From NCBI GenBank assembly GCA_036013505.1, contig CP107851.1, positions 5,048,001 to 5,112,000 of the forward strand: a DNA stretch of 64,000 nucleotides, written 5' to 3'. Under the pieces are notes generated by a model. The model worked only from the letters and a program-made list of their open reading frames with translations. It did no database searches and was not told the DNA's origin. How positions within the stretch are numbered: the stretch's first letter is position 1; every line of letters starts with the position of its first letter. Of this stretch, positions 52,238 to 61,403 are shown piece by piece. A program made the position numbers and the translations under genes. The DNA is from Streptomyces sp. NBC_00510 (lineage in GTDB: Bacteria; Actinomycetota; Actinomycetes; Streptomycetales; Streptomycetaceae).

Positions 52238-53338
52238 ATGACCGTCCTGGACCAGCACGTCTGGCAACCCCGCACCGACCCGGCGCCGCTGCTGCCCGAC
52301 CCTGAGCCGTACCGACTGCTCGGCACCCCCGAGGCAGGCGCGCTCGACGCCGGACTGCTGACCACGATGTACGGACAGCTGGTGCGCGGCCGCCGTTACA
52401 ACCGGCAGGCCACCGCGCTCACCAAGCAGGGCAGGCTGGCCGTCTACCCCTCCAGCACCGGTCAGGAGGCGTGCGAGGTCGCCGCGGCACTCGCCCTGGA
52501 GCCCCAGGACTGGCTGTTCCCGAGCTATCGCGACACCCTGGCCGCCGTCGCCCGCGGCGTCGACCCCGTCGAGGCGCTGACGCTGCTGCGCGGTGACTGG
52601 CACACCGGCTACGACCCGCGCGAGCACCGGGTCGCCCCGCTCAGCACGCCGCTGGCCACCCAGCTGCCGCACGCCGTGGGCCTCGCGCACGCGGCCCGGC
52701 TCAAGGGCGACGACGTCGTCGCCCTGGCCATGGTCGGCGACGGAGGCACCAGCGAGGGCGACTTCCACGAGGCGCTGAACTTCGCCGCCGTGTGGCACTC
52801 CCCAGTCGTCTTCCTCGTGCAGAACAACGGCTTCGCCATCTCGGTGCCGCTCGCCAAGCAGACCGCCGCCCCGTCGCTGGCCCACAAGGCCGTCGGCTAC
52901 GGGATGCCCGGGCGGCTCGTCGACGGCAACGACATCGCGGCAGTCCACGCCGTGCTCACCGAGGCCGTGGCCCGCGCCCGCGAGGGCGGCGGTCCGACCC
53001 TGGTGGAGGCGATCACCTACCGCATGGACGCCCACACCAACGCCGACGACGCCACCCGCTACCGGGAGGACGCCGAGGTCGAGGCCTGGCGCGAGCACGA
53101 CCCGATCGCCGTGCTCGAGCGCGCCCTGCGCGAGCGCGACCTGCTCGACGACGCGATGGTCCGCGCCACCGAGGAGGACGCGGAGCGGATGGCCGCCGCA
53201 CTGCGCGAACGGATGAACGAGGACCCGGTCCTCGACCCGATGGACCTGTTCGCACACGTCTACGCCGAGCCCACCCCGCAGCTGCGCGAGCAGGCCGCGA
53301 TGCTGAGGGCCGAGCTGGAGGCCGAGGCACAGTCATGA
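52238..53338 (+). CDS. bkdA: Branched-chain 2-oxoacid dehydrogenase E1 alpha subunit
   Basis: The 366-aa protein has the thiamine diphosphate motif GDGGTSEGDFHEALNFAAVW followed by NN, preceded by STPLATQLPHAVGLAHAARL, and a RYREDAEVEAW phosphorylation-loop-like segment. It decarboxylates branched-chain 2-oxoacids with bkdB, feeding starter units to fatty-acid synthesis. GAGGAGGTG precedes ATG 52238. It overlaps bkdB by ATGA. Confidence 0.93.
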   Translation: MTVLDQHVWQPRTDPAPLLPDPEPYRLLGTPEAGALDAGLLTTMYGQLVRGRRYNRQATALTKQGRLAVYPSSTGQEACEVAAALALEPQDWLFPSYRDTLAAVARGVDPVEALTLLRGDWHTGYDPREHRVAPLSTPLATQLPHAVGLAHAARLKGDDVVALAMVGDGGTSEGDFHEALNFAAVWHSPVVFLVQNNGFAISVPLAKQTAAPSLAHKAVGYGMPGRLVDGNDIAAVHAVLTEAVARAREGGGPTLVEAITYRMDAHTNADDATRYREDAEVEAWREHDPIAVLERALRERDLLDDAMVRATEEDAERMAAALRERMNEDPVLDPMDLFAHVYAEPTPQLREQAAMLRAELEAEAQS

Positions 53339-54360
53339 GCACCGCCACCACCGCGACCCCCGTGGCCACCGGACGCAAGCCGGCCACCATGGCCCAGGCG
53401 CTCAACCGCGCGCTGCGCGACTCCCTCGCCGAGGACCCGTCGGTCCACCTCTTCGGCGAGGACATCGGCACCCTCGGCGGCGTCTTCCGGATCACCGACG
53501 GCCTCGCCAAGGAGTTCGGCGACAGCCGCTGCACCGACACCCCGCTCGCCGAGGCCGGCATCCTCGGTACGGCCGTGGGCATGGCGATGTACGGCATGCG
53601 TCCCGTGGTCGAGATGCAGTTCGACGCCTTCGCGTACCCGGCGTTCGAGCAGCTCGTCAGCCATGTCGCCAAGATGCGCAACCGTACGCGCGGCACCATG
53701 CCGCTGCCGCTGACCATCCGGGTGCCGTACGGCGGCGGCATCGGCGGCGTCGAGCACCACAGCGACGCCTCCGAGGCGTACTACGCGCACACCCCCGGTC
53801 TGCACGTCGTCACCCCCGCCACGGTGGCGGACGCCTACGGGCTGCTGAGGGCCTCGATCGCCTCCGACGACCCGGTGATCTTCCTCGAGCCGAAGCGGCT
53901 GTACTGGTCCAAGGCCGACTGGTCGGCGGACGCGCCGGAGGAGGTGGCCCCCATCGGACGGGCCGTCGTCCGCCGCAGCGGCCGCTCCGCGACGCTCATC
54001 ACCTACGGCCCGTCGCTCACGGTCTGCCTGGAGGCGGCCGAGGCCGCGGTGCAGGAAGGCTGGGACCTGGAGGTCGTCGACCTGCGCAGCCTGGTGCCCT
54101 TCGACGACGAGACGGTCACCGCGTCGGTGCGCCGCACCGGCCGCGCGGTCGTCGTCCACGAGTCCTCGGGCTTCGGCGGTGTGGGCGCCGAGATCGCCGC
54201 CCGGGTGAGCGAGCGCTGCTTCCACCACCTGGAGGCCCCGGTCCTGCGGGTCGCCGGCTTCGACATCCCCTACCCGCCGCCGATGCTGGAGCGGCACCAC
54301 CTGCCCGGCGTCGACCGCATCCTCGACGCGGTCGGGCGCCTGCAGTGGGAGGAGGCGTGA
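53335..54360 (+). CDS. bkdB: Branched-chain 2-oxoacid dehydrogenase E1 beta subunit
   Basis: The 341-aa protein is a transketolase-fold E1 beta: FGEDIGTLGGVFRITDGLAK, DTPLAEAGILGTAVGMAMYG and VVVHESSGFGGVGAEIA. It forms the E1 heterotetramer with bkdA. ATG 53335 overlaps the bkdA stop (ATGA) and its own stop overlaps the bkdC start (TGATG). Confidence 0.94.
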   Translation: MSTATTATPVATGRKPATMAQALNRALRDSLAEDPSVHLFGEDIGTLGGVFRITDGLAKEFGDSRCTDTPLAEAGILGTAVGMAMYGMRPVVEMQFDAFAYPAFEQLVSHVAKMRNRTRGTMPLPLTIRVPYGGGIGGVEHHSDASEAYYAHTPGLHVVTPATVADAYGLLRASIASDDPVIFLEPKRLYWSKADWSADAPEEVAPIGRAVVRRSGRSATLITYGPSLTVCLEAAEAAVQEGWDLEVVDLRSLVPFDDETVTASVRRTGRAVVVHESSGFGGVGAEIAARVSERCFHHLEAPVLRVAGFDIPYPPPMLERHHLPGVDRILDAVGRLQWEEA

Positions 54361-55703
54361 TGGCCGTCGTCCGCGAGTTCGCCCTCCCCGACCTGGGCGA
54401 GGGGCTGACCGAGGCCGAGATCGTGCGCTGGCTGGTGCAGGTCGGCGAAGTCGTCGCCATCGACCAGCCGGTCGTCGAGGTCGAGACGGCCAAGGCCGTG
54501 GTCGAGGTGCCCTGCCCCTACGGCGGCGTGGTCACCGCACGCTTCGGCGAGGAGGGCCAGACCCTCGACGTCGGACGGCCGCTGCTGACGGTCGCGGTCG
54601 GCTCCCCCGACCGGCACGCCGCCGGCGCGCCCGCACCCGCCGCCCCGGCCGCCTCGGCCGACGGCGACTCCGGATCCGGCAACGTGCTGGTCGGCTACGG
54701 CACCAGCGGCCCCGCGGCCCGGCGCCGCCGGGTGCGCCCCGCGCCGGCTGCCGCCGCCCCGGCCCCAGTCCCGGTGCCCGTCCCGGTCCCGGTGGCCGCG
54801 GTCGCCGCGCCGGTCCGGCACGAGGGTCCCGTCGCCGTCATCTCCCCCCTGGTGCGGCGCAGGGCCCGTGAGCACGGCCTCGATCTGCGCGCGCTGACGG
54901 GCTCCGGCCCCGACGGGCTGATCCTGCGTTCCGACGTGGAGCGGGCCATCACGACCGGGTCCGCGGCGCCGGTCACCGTGGCCGCCCCCTCGGCGCCGGC
55001 GGCCCCCGCCGCCGAGGGCACCCGCATCCCGCTGCGGGGCATCCGCGGCGCCGTGGCCGAGAAGCTCGGCCGCAGCAGGCGGGAGATCCCCGACGCCACC
55101 TGCTGGGTGGACGCCGACGCGACGGAGCTGCTCGCGGCACGGGCGGCGATGAACGCCGCGGGAGGTCCCAAGGTCTCGGTGCTCGCGCTGTTCGCGCGGA
55201 TCTGCGCGGCGGCCCTCGCCCGCTACCCGGAGCTCAACTCCACGGTGGACACCGGGCGCGGTGAGATCGTCGTGCTGCCGGAGGTGCACATCGGCTTCGC
55301 GGCGCAGACCGATCGCGGGCTGGTCGTGCCGGTCGTCCGGGACGCCCACCGGCGCAGCACCGAGGAGCTGTCGGCGGAGATCGGCCGGCTCACCGAGGCG
55401 GCCCGCTCCGGTGGCCTGACCCCGGCCCAGCTGACCGGTGGCACCTTCACGCTCAACAACTACGGCGTGTTCGGTGTCGACGGATCCACGCCGATCATCA
55501 ACCACCCCGAGGCCGCGATGCTCGGCGTCGGCCGGATCACCCCCAAACCGTGGGTGCACCAGGGCGAGTTGGCGGTGCGTCAGGTGGTCCAGCTGTCGTT
55601 CACCTTCGACCACCGGGTGTGCGACGGTGGCACGGCGGGCGGCTTCCTCCGCTTCGTCGCGGACTGCGTGGAACAACCGGCGGTGCTGCTCCGGGCGGTG
55701 TGA
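54360..55703 (+). CDS. bkdC: Branched-chain 2-oxoacid dehydrogenase E2 (dihydrolipoyl acyltransferase)
   Basis: The 447-aa E2 has a lipoyl domain with Lys45 in VETAKAVVEV, a Pro/Ala linker, a peripheral-subunit-binding domain (SPLVRRRAREHGLDLRALTG) and a catalytic domain with FTFDHRVCDGGTAGGF, where His is the acyltransferase residue. GGAGGAGG supports ATG 54360, though an in-frame GTG at 54357 is possible. No E3 gene is adjacent, so dihydrolipoyl dehydrogenase is supplied elsewhere. Confidence 0.94.
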   Translation: MAVVREFALPDLGEGLTEAEIVRWLVQVGEVVAIDQPVVEVETAKAVVEVPCPYGGVVTARFGEEGQTLDVGRPLLTVAVGSPDRHAAGAPAPAAPAASADGDSGSGNVLVGYGTSGPAARRRRVRPAPAAAAPAPVPVPVPVPVAAVAAPVRHEGPVAVISPLVRRRAREHGLDLRALTGSGPDGLILRSDVERAITTGSAAPVTVAAPSAPAAPAAEGTRIPLRGIRGAVAEKLGRSRREIPDATCWVDADATELLAARAAMNAAGGPKVSVLALFARICAAALARYPELNSTVDTGRGEIVVLPEVHIGFAAQTDRGLVVPVVRDAHRRSTEELSAEIGRLTEAARSGGLTPAQLTGGTFTLNNYGVFGVDGSTPIINHPEAAMLGVGRITPKPWVHQGELAVRQVVQLSFTFDHRVCDGGTAGGFLRFVADCVEQPAVLLRAV

Positions 55704-55731
55704 ACGCGTCACGGTGGGCGATACTCCGGGC

Positions 55732-56652
55732 ATGACTCCGGAGCCAGGTGAGCCGCGTGACCACCCCTCGCCGCCTTCGCCGCGTTCGCCGCACGAGCAG
55801 CCCTACGACGCGGTCGTCCTCGCCGGCGGCGCCGCCAGGCGCCTCGGCGGGGCCGACAAGCCGGGACTGGCGGTCGCCGGTCGCGCGCTGATCGACCGTG
55901 TCCTGGACGCGTGCGCGGGCGCGGCCACCACGGTGGTCGTCGGCCCGCGCCGCCCCACCGTCCGCCCGGTGGCCTGGGCCCGCGAGGAACCACCGGGCGG
56001 GGGCCCGCTGCCCGCGCTCTCCGCCGGGCTGCGCGAGGTCACCGCGGACGTCGTGCTGGTGCTCGCCGCCGACCTGCCGTTCCTCTCCCGCACGACGGTG
56101 GGCGCGCTGCTCGCCGCCCTGCGCGGCGGGCAGGGCGAGGACGGGGTCGTGCTCACCGACCCCGACGGCCGTGACCAGACGCTGGCGGCCGCCTACCGCA
56201 CGGAGGCGCTGCGCCAGCACCTGGCGCTGATCGCCGCCGAGCACGGGACCCTCACCGGGCTGCCGTTGCGTCTGCTCACCGGTGAACTGGCCCTGCGGAG
56301 GCTGCCCGACCCCACCGGGCAGGCCTCCTTCGACTGCGACACCTGGGACGACCTCTCCACAGCCCGGGCCCGCATCAGGGAGCATGGGGGCGTGTTGGAT
56401 GAATGGATCACCGCAGCCAAGGCCGAACTCGGCATCGACCTCGACGTCGACATCCGTATGCTCCTCGATCTCGCCCGGGACGCCGCGCACGGCGTCGACC
56501 GCCCTGCCGCGCCGCTGACCACCTTCCTGGTGGGCTACGCGGCGGCCACGGCGGGCGGCGGCGAGCAGGCCGTCGCGGAGGCCGTCAGGCGCGCCGCCGC
56601 GCTGGCCGAGCGGTGGGCGAAGGAAGCGGAGAGCGGGGACCCGGGCGCATGA
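55732..56652 (+). CDS. mobA: MobA-like nucleotidyltransferase fused to a DUF6457-type domain
   Basis: The 306-aa protein begins with a disordered Pro/Ser stretch, then an NTP-transferase domain: AVVLAGGAARRLGGADKPGL, VLAADLPFLS and GQASFDCDTWDDL. MobA attaches GMP to molybdopterin. The C-terminal about 90 residues (VLDEWITAAKAELGIDLDVD) match a small DUF6457 domain usually seen as a separate short protein next to molybdenum cofactor genes. The moeA gene overlaps by ATGA. MobA versus the related CTP-transferase MocA is not excluded. Confidence 0.85.
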   Translation: MTPEPGEPRDHPSPPSPRSPHEQPYDAVVLAGGAARRLGGADKPGLAVAGRALIDRVLDACAGAATTVVVGPRRPTVRPVAWAREEPPGGGPLPALSAGLREVTADVVLVLAADLPFLSRTTVGALLAALRGGQGEDGVVLTDPDGRDQTLAAAYRTEALRQHLALIAAEHGTLTGLPLRLLTGELALRRLPDPTGQASFDCDTWDDLSTARARIREHGGVLDEWITAAKAELGIDLDVDIRMLLDLARDAAHGVDRPAAPLTTFLVGYAAATAGGGEQAVAEAVRRAAALAERWAKEAESGDPGA

Positions 56653-58058
56653 ACCTGCCGGGTGCGGCGGGCGGTGCCCGCGACACCGGACCCGGGGACG
56701 CCGCCGACGACGAGTTGGCCGCGGCGCTCGCCCTGGCCAACGGACGGCCGGCCGGCCGGCACGACCCCGTGCAGCCACCCTCCGGCGGCACCGCCCCCGA
56801 CGGTTCCCGGTCGCCCCTCCCCCGTCCCCACGGGACCCAGGGCGGGACGCACGGCGGGACCCGGGCCGGCGCCCACGGCGGGCACCACGACCTGCCGTGG
56901 CCGCGGGCGCGGCGCATCGCGGGTTCCGCCGCGGGACCGCTGGGACGGCTGTCCGTGCCGCTCGGCGCCGCGCTGGGGCACGCGCTGGCCGAGCCGTTGA
57001 CCGCGCTCACGGACCTGCCCGCCTTCGACACCTCCGCGATGGACGGCTGGGCCGTCGCGGGCCCCGGCCCGTGGCGCACGGAAGGCAGCGTCCTGGCCGG
57101 GCAGCGTTCCGTGGCCCCGCTGCTCGACGGCCACGCGACCGTCATCGCCACCGGGGCCGCACTGCCCCCCGGCACGACGGCGGTGCTGCGCCGGGAGCAC
57201 GGACGCGTCACCGCCGACGGGCACCTGCACGCCACGCGGGGCGGCCCCGAGCCCGGGCAGGACGTGCGGCCCCGTGGTCAGGAGTGCCGTGGCGGCGACG
57301 AGTTGCTGACGGCCGGCGTGCTGGTCACGCCCGCGGTGCTCGGCCTGGCCGCGGCGGCGGGCTACGACGAACTGACCGTCACCGCGCGGCCCTCGGTGGA
57401 GGTCCTCGTCCTGGGCGACGAGTTGCTGGACGCCGGAGCCCCCGGCGGCGGCCGGGTGCGGGACGCGCTCGGCCCGCTGCTGCCCGCATGGCTCACCGCG
57501 CTCGGGGCCGGCACGGTCCGCGCGCGGCGGCTGAAGGACGACGCCGGCCTGCTGCAGGACGCCGTCACCGCGTCCACCGCCGATCTCGTCGTCACCACCG
57601 GAGGCACGGCGGGCGGCCCGGTGGACTTCGTCCACCCCGTGCTGGAGCGCATCGGCGCGCGGTTGCTCGTCGACGGCGTCGCGGTCCGCCCCGGTCACCC
57701 CATGCTGCTGGCCGAACTGCCCGGTGGCGGCCTCCTGGTGGGCCTGCCGGGCAACCCGCTCGCGGCGGTCTCCGGGGTGCTGACCCTGGCCGTCCCCCTG
57801 CTGCGCACGCTCGCGGGCCGCCCGGCCCCGGTGGCGTACGAGGCGCGGCTCAGCGGCGACGTGCACGGCCACCCCACCGACACCCGCCTGGTGCCGGTGG
57901 TCGTCGACGAGGAGTCGCAGGCGGCCCCGCTGCACTTCAGCGGTCCTGCCATGCTGCGCGGCATCGCGACGGCCGACGGCATGGCCGTCATCCCGCCCGG
58001 CGGAGCCGTCAAGGGCGACCGTACGGCCGTCCTGGAGACGGGCTGGGGGCGGCTGTGA
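56649..58058 (+). CDS. moeA: Molybdopterin molybdenumtransferase MoeA
   Basis: The 469-aa protein has the MoeA motifs PAFDTSAMDGWAV, IATGAALPPGTTAVLRREH and LVVTTGGTAGGPVDFVHPV, with LVGLPGNPLAAVSGVLTL near the C-terminus. It inserts molybdenum into adenylylated molybdopterin. The first about 80 residues are a Gly/Pro/His-rich disordered extension (GTQGGTHGGTRAGAHGGHH) absent from typical MoeA, so the real start could be later, but the ATGA overlap with mobA supports this one. Confidence 0.92.
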   Translation: MNLPGAAGGARDTGPGDAADDELAAALALANGRPAGRHDPVQPPSGGTAPDGSRSPLPRPHGTQGGTHGGTRAGAHGGHHDLPWPRARRIAGSAAGPLGRLSVPLGAALGHALAEPLTALTDLPAFDTSAMDGWAVAGPGPWRTEGSVLAGQRSVAPLLDGHATVIATGAALPPGTTAVLRREHGRVTADGHLHATRGGPEPGQDVRPRGQECRGGDELLTAGVLVTPAVLGLAAAAGYDELTVTARPSVEVLVLGDELLDAGAPGGGRVRDALGPLLPAWLTALGAGTVRARRLKDDAGLLQDAVTASTADLVVTTGGTAGGPVDFVHPVLERIGARLLVDGVAVRPGHPMLLAELPGGGLLVGLPGNPLAAVSGVLTLAVPLLRTLAGRPAPVAYEARLSGDVHGHPTDTRLVPVVVDEESQAAPLHFSGPAMLRGIATADGMAVIPPGGAVKGDRTAVLETGWGRL

Positions 58059-59125
58059 GGGACGCGGGCCGCGGACGCGCCACGGCGGGGGCGGACGGGG
58101 ACGTCGTCCACCTGCCCCACAAGAGCCCCCTCGGCCCGCTGCACCAGGTCGTCCGGCGGCTGCTGATGGCGCTGTTCGTCCTGGTGCTCACCGTGCTGAT
58201 CGTGTACCTGGACCGGGGCGGCTACCACGACAACGCCGGCGGTTCGATGTCGCTGCTGGACTGCGTCTACTACGCCACCGTCACCCTCTCCACCACCGGC
58301 TACGGCGACGTCGTCCCGTACAGCCCGAGCGCGCGGCTGACCAATGTGCTCCTGGTGACGCCGCTGCGCGTGCTCTTCCTGATCATCCTCGTCGGCACCA
58401 CTCTCGAGGTGCTCACCGAGCGCACCCGCGAGCAGTACCGGCAGCAGCGCTGGAGGTCCACCGTGCGCGACCACACCGTCATCGTCGGGTTCGGCACCAA
58501 GGGCCGTTCCGCGGCCAGGACGCTGACCGGGCACGGCGTGCCCGCCCAGCAGATCGTGGTGGTCGACCCCGACCCCAAGGCGGTGGAGGCCGCGGTCGCC
58601 GCCGGGTTCGCGGGCGTCACCGGGGACGCGACCCGCAACGCCGTCCTGCTGCGCGCGGAGATCCAGCGGGCCAAGGAGCTGATCATCGCCGCGCAGCGGG
58701 ACGACACCGCCGTCCTGGTGGCGCTCACGGCCCGCCAGCTGAGCAAGCGGATCAACATCGTCGCGTCCGTGCGCGAGGAGGAGAACGCCCCGCTGCTCCG
58801 CCAGTCCGGTGCCAACGCCGTCGTCACCAGTTCGGGCGCGGCGGGCCGGCTGCTCGGGATGTCGATGCTCAGCCCGAGCGCCGGCGAGGTGATGGAGGAG
58901 CTGATCACCTACGGCAGCGGGCTGGACCTGATCGAGCGTCCCGTCACCAAGGCCGAGACCGGGCTCGATCCGCGGGAGGTCGCCGACCTGGTGGTGGTCG
59001 TCAAGCGCGGCCACCGGATGCTCGACCACGACAACCCCGAGGCGAGCCCCCTGCAGTTGACCGATCGGCTCATCGTCATCCACAGGACGAGTCAGGACGA
59101 CCCGTCGCACGTCCCGCAGGGGTAG
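58055..59125 (+). CDS. Potassium channel with TrkA-N (RCK) domain
   Basis: The 356-aa protein has two membrane helices flanking a pore loop with the selectivity filter TTGYGD, then a cytoplasmic TrkA-N domain with the nucleotide-binding start HTVIVGFGTKGRSAARTL and GDATRNAVLL. It is a ligand-gated K+ channel of the Kch/MthK type. GTG 58055 overlaps the moeA stop (GTGA). Its presence in a molybdenum cofactor operon is probably co-expression rather than shared function. Confidence 0.93.
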   Translation: MRDAGRGRATAGADGDVVHLPHKSPLGPLHQVVRRLLMALFVLVLTVLIVYLDRGGYHDNAGGSMSLLDCVYYATVTLSTTGYGDVVPYSPSARLTNVLLVTPLRVLFLIILVGTTLEVLTERTREQYRQQRWRSTVRDHTVIVGFGTKGRSAARTLTGHGVPAQQIVVVDPDPKAVEAAVAAGFAGVTGDATRNAVLLRAEIQRAKELIIAAQRDDTAVLVALTARQLSKRINIVASVREEENAPLLRQSGANAVVTSSGAAGRLLGMSMLSPSAGEVMEELITYGSGLDLIERPVTKAETGLDPREVADLVVVVKRGHRMLDHDNPEASPLQLTDRLIVIHRTSQDDPSHVPQG

Positions 59126-59135
59126 CGTCGGCCCC

Positions 59136-60107
59136 ATGCATGCGATCACCATCCCCGAACCCGGCGGCCCGGACGCGCTCGTCTGGGCCGAGGTCCCCGA
59201 TCCCGTACCCGCCGAGGGCGAGGTGCTGGTCGAGGTCGCCGCGACCGCCGTCAACCGTGCCGACCTGCTGCAGCGGCAGGGCTTCTACGACCCGCCACCC
59301 GGCGCGTCCCCCTACCCGGGCCTGGAGTGCTCGGGCCGCGTCGCCGCCCTCGGCCCGGGGGTGAGCGGCTGGACCGTGGGCGAGGAGGTGTGCGCGCTGC
59401 TCGCGGGCGGCGGCTACGCGGGGAAGGTCGCCGTCCCCGCCGGGCAGCTGCTGCCGGTGCCCAAGGGCGTGGGGCTCGTCGAGGCCGCGGCCCTGCCCGA
59501 GGTCGTGTGCACCGTCTGGTCCAACGTCTTCATGGTCGCCCACCTGCGCCCCGGCGAGACGCTGCTGGTCCACGGCGGTTCCAGCGGCATCGGCACCATG
59601 GCGATCCAGCTGGCCAAGGCGGTCGGCGCCAAGGTCGCGGTCACCGCGGGCAGCGAGGACAAGCTCGCGAAGTGCCGCGAGCTGGGCGCGGACCTCGGGA
59701 TCAACTACCGCGAGCAGGACTTCACAGCCGAGGTGCGGCAGGCGTTCGGCGGCGCCGACGTCATCCTCGACATCATGGGCGCGAAGTACCTGGGCCGGAA
59801 CGTCGACGCCCTCGCGGTCAACGGCAGGCTGGCCGTCATCGGGCTCCAGGGCGGCGTCAAGGGCGAGCTCGACCTCGGCAAGATGCTGGCCAAGCGGGCC
59901 GCGATCACCGCGACGTCACTGCGCGGACGGCCGCTGGAGGAGAAGGCGGCCATCGTGGCGGCGGTGCGGGAGCACGTCTGGCCGCTGCTGGAGTCCGGAG
60001 TGGTGCGCCCGGTGGTGGACCGCGCCCTCCCGATGAGCGAGGCGGCACAGGCGCACCGGCTGGTCGAGGCCAGCACCCACGTCGGCAAGGTGCTGCTCAC
60101 GGTCTGA
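59136..60107 (+). CDS. NAD(P)H-quinone oxidoreductase, PIG3 type
   Basis: The 323-aa protein is a medium-chain reductase without zinc ligands: AVNRADLLQRQGFYDPPPGA, LVHGGSSGIGTMAIQLAK (NADPH-binding) and TSLRGRPLEEKAAIVA, the pattern of PIG3/QOR proteins. It reduces quinones. It begins 10 nt after the channel stop and ends the operon. Confidence 0.92.
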   Translation: MHAITIPEPGGPDALVWAEVPDPVPAEGEVLVEVAATAVNRADLLQRQGFYDPPPGASPYPGLECSGRVAALGPGVSGWTVGEEVCALLAGGGYAGKVAVPAGQLLPVPKGVGLVEAAALPEVVCTVWSNVFMVAHLRPGETLLVHGGSSGIGTMAIQLAKAVGAKVAVTAGSEDKLAKCRELGADLGINYREQDFTAEVRQAFGGADVILDIMGAKYLGRNVDALAVNGRLAVIGLQGGVKGELDLGKMLAKRAAITATSLRGRPLEEKAAIVAAVREHVWPLLESGVVRPVVDRALPMSEAAQAHRLVEASTHVGKVLLTV

Positions 60108-60182
60108 GCCGCCGCCGGACGGCCGGCACGGGCCCGGTGGGCACGACTGGCCGCCCATGACGCTCCGTGTGACGCTGAAGGC

Positions 60183-60539
60183 ATGGAGTTGCGGAAGGTG
60201 GTCGTGGCGGCGACGGTGACCGGGGTCGCCCTCCTGGTCACCGGCGCGGCCGCGCCGCCCCCGCCCCATCCGGCGGCGTCCTCCGGGCCGGCCGGCAGCG
60301 AGGCCGGCGAGGGGCGCAGGCACCCGGGGCGGGCGGAGCCGCCCGCGACCCCGGGCGACGGTGGCGGCCGGCCCTCCGCGCCGCTCCCCGTCCACGTCGA
60401 GGAACCGCAGGACCAGGGCCCGGCCGCCGTCCAGGTGCCCGTGGGACGGGTGCTGGAGGTGCTGCCGCTCGGTGCGGGGCTGGTGCTGATCGGGCTGGGC
60501 CTGGGCTTCCTCGGCCTGCGGCTGCGCCGTGGCCGCTGA
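60183..60539 (+). CDS. Small secreted or membrane-anchored protein of unknown function
   Basis: The 118-aa protein has an N-terminal signal or anchor (KVVVAATVTGVALLVTGAAA), a disordered Pro/Ala/Glu middle and a C-terminal helix (LEVLPLGAGLVLIGLGLGFL) ending in RLRRGR. This layout resembles a surface protein, but no LAXTG signal is visible. I do not recognise the family. Confidence 0.6.
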   Translation: MELRKVVVAATVTGVALLVTGAAAPPPPHPAASSGPAGSEAGEGRRHPGRAEPPATPGDGGGRPSAPLPVHVEEPQDQGPAAVQVPVGRVLEVLPLGAGLVLIGLGLGFLGLRLRRGR

Positions 60540-60706
60540 TGGCGGACGCGGCTGCCCCCGCCCCCGCACACAGGTCCCCGGCACACGCCCACCGGCTGCG
60601 CACCGCGTCCGAGTCGCACACCGGGCCGACCTGGCCGAGGCGGACGAGTGCCGCGCGGGAGGGGTAGCGCGGGGCGGCGGGGGGCACAAATCCCGGAGGG
60701 GCGACG

Positions 60707-61288
60707 GTGCGCGACAATGGCGGCATGGAGATGCCGATGAACGAACGGTCGCAGGAGAGCCCGCAGGTCCTGGTCGTCGGCCCGGACGGGATGGCCCTCG
60801 GCGGCGGCGGACACGCCGGCCGCGCCGGAGAAGGCGACGAGCAGCGCGAGGTGCCCGTGACGGAGATGGTCGAACAGCCCGCGAAGGTCATGCGGATCGG
60901 CAGCATGATCAAGCAGCTCCTGGAAGAGGTCAAGGCGGCGCCGCTGGACGAGGCGAGCCGGGCGCGCCTGAAGGAGATCCACCACAGCTCCGTGAAGGAG
61001 CTGGAGGCGGGGCTCGCCCCCGAGCTCGTCGAGGAGCTGGAGCGGCTCTCGCTGCCCTTCGCCGAGGACGGCGTGCCGAGCGACGCCGAGCTGCGGATCG
61101 CCCAGGCACAGCTGGTGGGATGGCTGGAGGGCCTCTTCCACGGCATCCAGACCGCCCTTTTCGCCCAGCAGATGGCCGCCCGCGCCCAGCTGGAGCAGAT
61201 GCGCCGCGCGCTGCCGCCCGGTGTGGGCCACGAGGGCGACGAGGAGGGGCACGCCCCGGGCGGGGCGCGCACCGGCCCTTATCTGTGA
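60707..61288 (+). CDS. bpa: Bacterial proteasome activator Bpa/PafE
   Basis: The 193-aa protein is mostly helical: VTEMVEQPAKVMRIGSMIKQ, LLEEVKAAPLDEASRARLKE and LVGWLEGLFHGIQTALFAQQ. It matches the family of the mycobacterial ATP-independent proteasome activator, a ring that opens the 20S gate through a C-terminal GQYL motif; here the last residues are GPYL. GTG 60707 has GGAGGGG 5 nt upstream, but homologues usually begin at the ATG at 60725 (MEMPMNER). Convergent with the PASTA kinase gene. Confidence 0.9.
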   Translation: MRDNGGMEMPMNERSQESPQVLVVGPDGMALGGGGHAGRAGEGDEQREVPVTEMVEQPAKVMRIGSMIKQLLEEVKAAPLDEASRARLKEIHHSSVKELEAGLAPELVEELERLSLPFAEDGVPSDAELRIAQAQLVGWLEGLFHGIQTALFAQQMAARAQLEQMRRALPPGVGHEGDEEGHAPGGARTGPYL

Positions 61289-61325
61289 GCGGTCGGCATC
61301 AGGACGGTACGTACGCGTAGGTACA

Positions 61326-61357
61326 GACGGCGGGGACCCGTGGGGTCACCCGCCGTC
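61326..61357. terminator. Hairpin between convergent bpa and kinase genes
   Basis: GACGGCGGG-GACCC and GGGTC-CCCGCCGTC pair around GTG with one bulged A, 37 nt beyond the bpa stop. It probably serves both directions. Confidence 0.75.
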
Positions 61358-61403
61358 CGTCGTTGCCCGTCCGTCGTCGCCGCGAGGGCACGCCCGGGGC
61401 GGG

